64,000 bases of DNA from Gracilariopsis chorda (taxonomy: Eukaryota > Rhodophyta > Florideophyceae > Gracilariales > Gracilariaceae), in contig NBIV01000103.1 in the NCBI GenBank assembly GCA_003194525.1, positions 174,545-238,544 of the forward strand. The letters run 5' to 3'. Of this stretch, positions 56,498 to 64,000 are shown piece by piece. A model generated the notes under the pieces. It did no database searches. It was given only the letters and a program-made list of their open reading frames with translations, and was not told the DNA's origin. A program made the position numbers and the translations under genes. The number at the start of each line of letters is the position of its first letter. The stretch's first letter is position 1.

Positions 56498-56539
56498 CCA
56501 TATAAGGACACACCGATATATTGACCTATCTGCTTGGCT

Positions 56540-59500
56540 TAACCACGAGCTTGGTGATCTTTCTTCATCTGCATCCTATTTCCCAACTCAAAACTTCGCC
56601 TCATCAGATGTCTTCATTGCACAATACGCAGCTGTGCTGCGCTTTTACAGGGGCACCGCATTCAACGCTGAGGTACCGCGCTTTGGCAACCACATCAAGA
56701 AAGCCAACTTGTCCTTCAGTGCCGCTGTTTCTATTGCTACAGAACATATGTTGGAGGTTGCAGCACAATCTGTTCATGGTGCTGAGGCTGCATTACCGAA
56801 GACTCCTTCACTTCCCCATCCGCATCATGCCCAAGTCTCACGAATTTCACAAAGTATCGGCCAGTCTGCAAGCAGTACAAGGAGCAGCACTCCCTCGAAT
56901 GATGCCGCGGGAACAGTTTAGTCTACTGATGAATCTGGATATGAAACCAACCTCTTAGAAGGCCGATCTTTGGAAGCTATTCACGACAGTTTGGAAACCT
57001 TCGATTCTCTACAGGTTTGCGAAGATGTAGAACAGGAGCTGTCCTCTTCAACAAGTAGCGAGAATAGCCACGACAGCGACAATACACCAGAGGTACCGTG
57101 GGACACGAAGATTACACTTTCGCCGGCCGCAGACTGTGAGTCATGTGTTAGAGACGCACTAAACCTCATTGCCAATATTACTGATAGTGAAGATGTAATG
57201 AGATCCGCCAACACAAATGCAGATCGTGAACAAGCGGCACCGGAGGAGCAGACATGAATTAGCGAGGTAGAAAACTCACAAGTTGATGTAACAGGAGATA
57301 ATGAAGGATCTAGAGCCGGATTAACGTTTGTGTCATGTGTTTCTGACGAATTCAAAGCTCAATCTAGCCTTGAAGATGACAGTGATGGCTTAGAACCCCC
57401 CATTCATGGCTCAGATCATCAGAATCAACAAGAGGCGGTAGCTGAGCTCTTTCCAAAACTGCCTGCCAAGAGTACAACGGACGACGATGGTGAAAGAACT
57501 CCAAACAAATATGGAAACTTGTTTGACCTCGACAGTTCTAAGAATCATGCGGAAGAATCACAGATCACCGAAACTGCTCTAAGAACAGCTGAGAACGCAT
57601 ACATGAGTTTGATGCACGAATTGCAATCAGTCACGAGTACGACGTGGAAGGACGTCGAGGACTAGACTTGCGTTTCAGCGGGCTGGAGAAAGCTGACCTG
57701 GTTGCTCTAAAGCGGCTCGAGTTAGAAACATACAAGCTAGAGACGTCTCATCGGGCAATAGAAACACGATACAGAACTCTGAAGATGCCACATTCCAACT
57801 CAGTTGAATTCCGGCGTACTAGTGTATTAGTTGACGAAGATAACCTAATCTGCTGTGAAATATCCTTTCCGGAGTGTGACGCCGAACAATAATACGCCAA
57901 ACTTGGACATGTATCATGTCTCATGAAGGAGGAAGATGAAGTACTTCGGAGTGACCTAGAGGATATCGAATCTACTTTGCAGAAAGAACATCAGAAGTCG
58001 GAAGTACAACTGAAAGCGCTGATGGGCACCGTACTGTCATCGGCATGTTTCTTAGCAGAATGGAAGTTCGCGCGTCATATGAAAGAGCGATTGAAACGTT
58101 GACAGGAAGAGCAAGCCCAGAGAGATGAAGAAGTGCGTGACCTAGACCAAGAGTTCAAGAAGCGAATGTGGACCTTAAACCTTGAACGAACTCGAATTGG
58201 AGAAGAGGAGCGGAGGCTTGATTCAGAAATCATGGCATTGGAGGTTTCCTATCAGAAAGAAAGCAATACGGTCTTTGAACTACTTGAGGCAGAAAGCGAC
58301 ACCCGACTCTTGACGCTTCAAAATACAGAGGACAAAGAGCGCATGGAACTTTTGTTGCGTAGTGAATCACGCGAAGAGTGTGGACAAAGAATAATCGATG
58401 TAGAGTATTTAAGCAGTAGTTATCAGCAACTGAAGGGCGAAGAGGATCATCAAGAAGACCAGGCGGAAGAAGAAATATATCAAACCATTCCTGGAAACAA
58501 TGATTACCGGAAGAGTATGTCATCAATGAGGAGCAGGTGGAGTTCTGCTCAGATATGTATGCTGCGAAGTCAACTACGTCCGCCCAGGACGTAACCGTAA
58601 CATGTAAGAGAAGGTATGCCGCGCAAGGAGATGCAGCTTCCGGTAATGTCCAAACAAGGCGGTCTCTGGACAATGTCGGGGAAGAAAACCAAGAATCTTC
58701 TGAGTTTCCGTCTAACTGTGGGTCTTCGTACGTGCAGTATCAAGCAAAGCGTTTTTCTCCGCAGAGGTTTGCAAGTCCCGTTCTCGCATCCGTAAATGTG
58801 CATGTTGATACACCGCCCGCTGTGAAAGACACTACAGGAAAATCTGGATTATCCGTCAATTCTGGACTCACATCCCTGCAGGCATTACAAAGAAAGGATT
58901 ATGTTGAGCAGACTAAATCCAGTCCATGAAGTAACGATCAAAAAGTGCGGCTTAACGTCCCCCCGAAGATGCCAGTAACTTGGAAAATCTTTCAGTTGAA
59001 CTGCGTTCTTTCGATATCACTTCCTCGAGGAAGTCTGTTGACGACGTAACGAGTAATCCCAGTTACGCAAGCAAGGTTCATGCTCTCATCCGGAGAATAT
59101 CGACAGCAACAGCATCACGTTCTCGTTGTATGTCCGATTCCTTAGAACACAGAACATCCGAACGTCATAGCATGGTTTCTCATAACATCATTAGAACTAT
59201 TCTAGTGGTGTTGAGACACCTGCACCGAACTTATACGCATATTCGCCTTATTGATAGAGGGATAACTATCATTCGTGACTTCTGTGAAGTACAAGACCGT
59301 GTGGCGGATGTTACTTCAGTGGAAGAATGCATCGATGTGATCTTTACCTGTGCGCAGTTCTATAGAGATCGCGAGGGCATCCTCGAGGCTGCAGTTTCTG
59401 TCTTGTACTAGTTATCGCAGGATGTCGACTGAGAAACCTTGGTGGGGAAAAAACGAGAATGCTCTAAAACGACTTGAAAGTATCAACAATCTACTCAACT

Positions 59501-59724
59501 CAGCCGCCAACCAGGAACGCAAGCATCGCATCCGGGTTCAGCACGCCAGATTGATTTTTAATCAAGTTCGCCTGAGAGAAAAAGGAATCAGTCGACACTT
59601 GCTTCTCAGCGAAGATCTCGCAGCAGCTCAGAAAGAAAGTGCTCCGCTAGAGCTTAGGATACGGCCTTCACATCGTCTCTTGTGTTCTCTGTTGAGTGAA
59701 TTGAAATCGAAAGGGGTGGTTTGA
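56540..59724 (+). pseudogene. Frameshifted large coiled-coil protein, ASPM-like C-terminus suspected
   Basis: A long coding trace passes through frame 3 (56,540-57,665, stops at 56,919 and 57,255), frame 2 (57,650-58,594, two stops), frame 1 (58,537-58,929), frame 3 (58,980-59,411) and frame 1 (59,412-59,724). The middle is a Glu/Lys/Leu-rich coiled coil (for example RIGEEERRLDSEIMALEV). The C-terminal part has an armadillo-like helical stretch (IIRTILVVLRHLHRTY, then SVEECIDVIFTCAQFYRDRE) that reminds me of the C-terminus of abnormal-spindle (ASPM) proteins. This is weak: no IQ motifs or calponin domain are visible. At least four shifts and four stops make a functional gene unlikely, though an intron or assembly error could explain one shift. 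Confidence 0.4.
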
Positions 59725-60139
59725 GTAGATTGACAAAGAAAAGTAAATTGAAGCCACAGCCTACATCATGCGACGTTAAATGGTTTTTAATCCAGATCGT
59801 GAAAGGGTTGCTGGTGACTCTCAACCCCAATATCAATTGAAGTTCATGTTCATTTTATTATAGGAGTGCAAAACTCTTTCTACTAGCCGCTTCATTAGCT
59901 TTACCCCAAGTGGCTACACCAACAGGAATCAAGTTATTCGAAAACAGCAAGGTGAAATACAATGGTAACAGATATCAACAGAAGGCGCAACCAGTATCTG
60001 CTTCAAATGAACTCATACCTCGAGCCACGTGAAGCCTACACACAGTGGAGGAAGACGGCTGCTTCTCTGAAAGTACCGGATCCACCCGTGACGGGTGGAT
60101 GAAGTGAAACCGCCATATGGTTGGTACAGATGGGTTCTT

Positions 60140-61165
60140 ATGTTACGTAGAAAACGCGTTGTCTGTACTCTGAACGCATTTCTGGTCTGCATCTTGATAG
60201 AGGAAACGATTAGTTTGTTTCGATTTCGCGGCGATGTCCATTTGCCTGATTCACTGTTTGCTACAATGCCTTTGGGTGAGCTACCACATCCGATGGACAT
60301 CGTTGCCCAGGTTCAAACTCATCACATTGTGGCTCCTAGAAGTATTTCCTTCTACAAACCAAGATACACGAGCATCAGAAATGCCACGTTCTGCAACTAA
60401 TACCCGTCTGTCAATCTCCAAGGCACTGGGACATTTGATGAAGTATTTGTTATCAATAGCGAAAAATGCAATGAGCAGTTTCGAGAGTTCGAACTTCTAG
60501 CTACTCAAAAGGCTGATATCCCAGTCACAAGATGGAACCAGGACGAGCCCCGTCATGTGTCGTTTCAAAACCCTCCACTTCCAATATCAGAATCAGTTCT
60601 GGAAAAGCTTCGTTTCATGAAGAAATCGGATGTATCGCTGATGCAGAAGCACGTAGCTTACCTTGAAGCTCATAAAAGGCTTTGGGCGCATGTGGCCGCC
60701 ACGGGAAAGCAGCGGATCTTCGTCATCGACGACACACTGTTTCCCACCACGCGCTTGCTAAACAGCCTGCCCATGGTTCTGACAAACGTTGACCAAGAAT
60801 TCTTTGCAAGACAACAGCCATGGCACTTCATGTTTCTTCGCCGGCAGATGCCCAACCACGAATTGTGGCTACAAGCGTCTCGAAAGGAACGCATCTGAAC
60901 AATGAATCCGAGATACAAGCACACCGTTGTTCAGGCAAACATATCGCACGGTGCCAGTGCCTACATTCTATCACTTGATGGTGCAATATTTTCTGCCATG
61001 AACATGTATCAAGATTCCGCGCTCCCCTGGATATTGAAATCCGTCTTTTCCAACGAGACTTTCCAGGTCGGTTCGTTGCCCTTAGCGCTTGCAACAATGA
61101 TGTACAAACGCCTTTCTGCCCAGAGATGGTTGACGACATATCATCTACTTCTGCAAGGACCTTGA
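60140..61165 (+). pseudogene. GT25-family glycosyltransferase with two nonsense codons
   Basis: GT25 enzymes transfer sugars (for example galactose onto hydroxylysine, or in lipopolysaccharide synthesis) in the secretory pathway. From ATG 60,140 (MLRRKRVVCTLNAFLVCILI) a type II signal anchor is read, then a lumenal stem, then the GT25 core DEVFVINSEKCNEQFREF (60,436-60,490), MQKHVAYLEAHKRLW (60,641-60,685), the acidic motif VIDDTLFP (60,722-60,745) and SHGASAYILSLDGA (about 60,947-60,988). TAA at 60,398-60,400 and TGA at 60,896-60,898 break an otherwise single frame; no shifts are needed. The C-terminus seems short. A 9 bp inverted repeat (60,080-60,100) sits just upstream. Confidence 0.6.
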
Positions 61166-62650
61166 AATGCACGTGACGACGATTGCATGACCGTCGAAAT
61201 GCACAAGAGTTTGATAGTTACCTCAAAGGGTAGGTTTGATACACTCGGGAACGAAGAACATATATGGTAAGACGCATCTAACTACACGTGAGAATGATTG
61301 AACGAGTATCCACTTGGCAAGTCGCAAAAATGCCCTGAACTGCTTAGACGAGCTCGAGATCCGAAGGCTCGTGTCAGTTGCAGCCAACTTTGATATTAAA
61401 TTGCCGCTCCCAGCCGGTTGGAACATAGAAAACATCTTCAGGATTCGATGCATGACTCCGAATCCGGCTCTTCAACCTTCCAAACTTAGTTCTCTAGATG
61501 CGGGCATGTGATCACTCCTCTGCTAACGCCCAAAAAAAAAACAGGCTGCATCTCACAAATGAAAGGCGGTTATGAATAAGTTGAAGCACACCGTTCTACT
61601 GGCTAACCCTTTCCTCACTGAGGTCGTCAATAGCTCCCACCCAGTCTGTTGTTCCACTAACGTTATGGTCTGGTTTGTTAGTCTTTCAACCTGTTCGTAC
61701 TGGTTCATGCTGCACTGAGTTCATACTAGGGCTGCATGACGGGTGTGGAACTTTCTACCAACCGTCGTACTCTTGCTGCGATGTACTCACGGTGGGGAAC
61801 TGTGATTGTGCATCGGCTTTCACATATCATAAGTAGTAGGCCCAACAGACGTACTCAAACCCTGGAAATATGGTTGGCAGATGACAGTGATATAACGAGC
61901 GCAAGTACTCCTAAATCCATCTCAACAACTCGCACGTCTGGTTTCCAATGGGATTGATTTGGTCTTCGCAAACCCTTCTGTTGGTGCCATATCACCACTG
62001 CAGCGTATTAATACTCAACTAAAGCCACAAGTTTCGAAGAGGTAAAAAACCTGCAGTCAAACAGTTGTTCTTGAAAACACGTACACATCTGCATTATATA
62101 GCGAAGACGGCAAACGCGAACAAACGAGCCATCCACCTGCAAAAAGGACGGGGGAACGAAAGCTTGCCTCGTATGATCATGTTTTACCATATCAGGGATT
62201 ACGGAATCCTCCAAGTGATGTGATCCTCTGTTGTCTTTCTCCATGGAGTAAACGCCTTCTCCCACGCTTTACGATGGGTTTGTAGAGAGGAAAACAATGA
62301 CGCCTAAATGATCAGACAACATCCTTGTAAGCAGCTTGTAATATCCTGGAACCTCATGGTACACTGACAAATTGAGAAACACAGATCTGTCAGCCCTGGA
62401 GATGAGACTGTCTTGGAGGTTTTTGTTTCTGTGGATTTCACAAGTAGCCTTAAAACGCTGTGGAAGATAACAACCAGTTTGCAGGACTTCAAGAAAACCT
62501 GGTTCTGGGATTCCCTTCATATGCGGGGACAGTTGTCATCGAACAATTTCTGTCGTCGGATCAGTGGAAGTGTATACTTTGGCTACCGTCTGCGATACAT
62601 GACCTCCAATTCTCCTATTCGTTCCACCAAATTTTATGCCTCAAAGGAGG
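61166..62650. other. No gene recognised
   Basis: Frames up to 106 codons on both strands. The minus-strand frame 62,269-62,520 and the plus-strand frame 62,460-62,780 have no recognised motif. Part of it may be the 3' remainder of the EME1-like fragment. Confidence 0.4.
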
Positions 62651-63221
62651 TCATCTTGATTCGCACTGTTCTGGAGAGCGTTTAGTAGACATTGATGGCG
62701 TGGGATACTTCTCATATATGGCTTTGGCCTTCGCATTAGACACACCAGGTATTAGGGATAGCATCATAAGGTACATATGACTTGTATTCTTCGTAAAACG
62801 CTTAAGTGATGTGCCTTCCTCGTGCTCGGATTCACTATCATTTTTTTCGGTGTTTGTAGCCCCGTTTCTGTTCTCTCGTGATAGAATAACGGGTGCTGCG
62901 GCTCTTGCAGCTTTCTTTCTCTTGTACGGCAACACGGACTCCAAGAAGGCCTCGTTTCGGTAGTGCGGGAGCTTTGCTACAGCCCGAGAAATGTCACAGA
63001 TATAGTGAGAGAGCTCTCCTCGATTGCGGATATCATGCGTACGAATTCCGTAATCCATGAAAAGAAAGGCATAGCTGTCCTGAACTGCTTCCTTTGCTCA
63101 TTATAGTAAGCGAATGTCCACCCTTTTTAAGAGCGTCTCGTGCTATATGTTTGCAATATCTATCCATATCGCTGATCGCTATCACGATCTTGTTACCCGT
63201 TGAACACCCCTTGAAAATCAC
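62651..63221 (-). pseudogene. ERCC4-family fragment, EME1/MUS81-like
   Basis: MUS81-EME1 is a structure-specific endonuclease that cuts branched DNA. The minus strand reads, in two overlapping frames, NKIVIAISDMDRYCKHIAR (63,190-63,140), then GELSHYICDISRAVAKLPHY (about 63,015-62,960), a charged linker, and finally YLMMLSLIPGVSNAKAKAIY and EKYPTP (about 62,775-62,695). The last part is a helix-hairpin-helix of the ERCC4 family (P/S-G-V-S-x-x-x-A-x-x-I-x-x-Y-P-T), and the middle block has the EME1-like spacing of helices before it. The ERKxxxD nuclease motif is absent, as in EME1, but the sequence here is also incomplete. One frameshift lies near 63,040. MUS81 rather than EME1 cannot be excluded. 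Confidence 0.45.
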
Positions 63222-63295
63222 GGCAGAAATGATCGAGCGTGTTGCTCGTCATGTGAGCAACATATTCTGCAACTGTAAACACTAACACGAGCACA

Positions 63296-64000
63296 AGCGA
63301 ATGCACCATACGTAATCAAGAACATATTCGCATCAGACAGCTTCTTGAAACAAAAGTACAGTCCCATAGGCATCAAATACACAGTCAAGTGGAGGTCGAA
63401 AAAGTACGATCCCCATGCTGTGTGCTCATGCTCTGACACGGGTCCAATAATCGGAATGTTCCTAGATACATACGTCGGATCAAGAAATGTTCGAATCCTA
63501 CAAGTCATACGACCGCTGCTGTCGAACGCAAATGATACAAGAACCAGAGATACAAGAACGGACAACGTGAAGAGTGCACGCCAGCGTACAAACGATTTGA
63601 ACACCCTCGGTTCGGTAAAACTGCGTACCCAGTTCGTAACACAATACAGGTTAATGAGACCAAACGTTCCAAAAGCCCGAGATGTTCAAAAGTTTGAACC
63701 GCGTTGAATCCAACAAATCGGATTTGCAGGAAGAGAAACGTTCCAAGCACGTAGAAAGTGTTATACGCCACATATAGCCCTGCGAGTAACTCCCTGTAAA
63801 GAGCAGCACAAGGACGTAAACCGGGATCAAGTTAATCAGAAAGAAGTATCTACCCCAACTGGCCACCATGAAAAAGTATGATAGAGTAGCCATTCCTTAC
63901 CAGAACAAAGAGCCTGTACTCACAGCTTTGGTCCATAGGTAGAAGCAGAAAATCATGGCATTGATCGCAACGCCTTCGTTGCAATACGAGTCAGTGACCG
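63296..64000 (-). pseudogene. STT3: STT3 oligosaccharyltransferase fragment, frameshifted
   Basis: STT3 is the catalytic, multi-span subunit of oligosaccharyltransferase in the ER. The minus strand enters the window at SYCNEGVAINA (relatives have S-Y-D-N-E), continues with FCFYLWTKAVSTGSLFW, a TAA (63,898-63,900), then [45 protein letters not shown], and the signature SEHEHTAWGSYFFDLH (63,431-63,384). It stops matching after FLITYGAFA near 63,296. Two single-base deletions (near 63,785 and 63,672) and one nonsense codon break it. The C-terminal half with the WWDYG motif is not in the window. The gene's 5' part lies beyond position 64,000. The next recognisable coding (EME1-like) follows directly on the same strand. 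Confidence 0.8.

Noticed and set aside
55346-61165. Alternative genetic code or UGA recoding to explain TGA codons
   Set aside because: TAA and TAG codons also interrupt conserved frames, and the intact genes end normally, so ordinary nonsense decay explains the pattern.

Overview
This is a repeat-rich eukaryotic nuclear window. The evidence is GT-AG introns of 68 to 98 bp in two genes, multi-domain proteins of eukaryotic type, and at least eight transposable elements. The lineage cannot be fixed from the sequence. A red alga or an oomycete-like protist would fit the transposon families and short introns; this is a guess. No rRNA, tRNA or CRISPR was found.

Layout. 0.7-2.9 kb: a complete pogo/Tigger-like DNA transposon with terminal inverted repeats and TA duplications, transposase broken. 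4.5-5.4 kb: a decayed CACTA/tnp2-like transposase. 6.2-19.0 kb: three Helitron copies head to tail with starts 6,074 and 6,075 bp apart; the first is nearly intact, the second heavily decayed, the third only a 5' fragment. 19.06-19.68 kb: an ORF with a 29-residue repeat. 20.9-27.8 kb: a decayed Ty3/gypsy retroelement (gag, zinc knuckle, protease, RT, RNase H, integrase, possible chromodomain). 28.3-31.5 kb: a gag-like remnant of another retroelement on the minus strand. 32.3-39.1 kb: a second, unrelated Helitron family with a 17-unit repeat fused to its N-terminus.

41.7-53.7 kb is the gene-bearing island: a STEAP-type metalloreductase (minus, three exons), an unrecognised three-TM glycoprotein-like membrane protein (plus, two exons), and a 1093-residue RNA end-processing fusion of MJ1316, EEP phosphodiesterase, 2H phosphoesterase and poly(A)-polymerase domains (minus). 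A second pogo-like element sits inside the island at 44.5-47.4 kb.

55.3-64.0 kb is mostly broken coding sequence: a Harbinger transposase with two nonsense codons, a frameshifted coiled-coil protein, a GT25 glycosyltransferase with two nonsense codons, an EME1-like nuclease-family fragment, and an STT3 oligosaccharyltransferase fragment with frameshifts. Many nonsense codons across the elements look like C-to-T or G-to-A transitions. The STEAP gene, the membrane protein and the RNA-repair fusion are the only genes that look intact.
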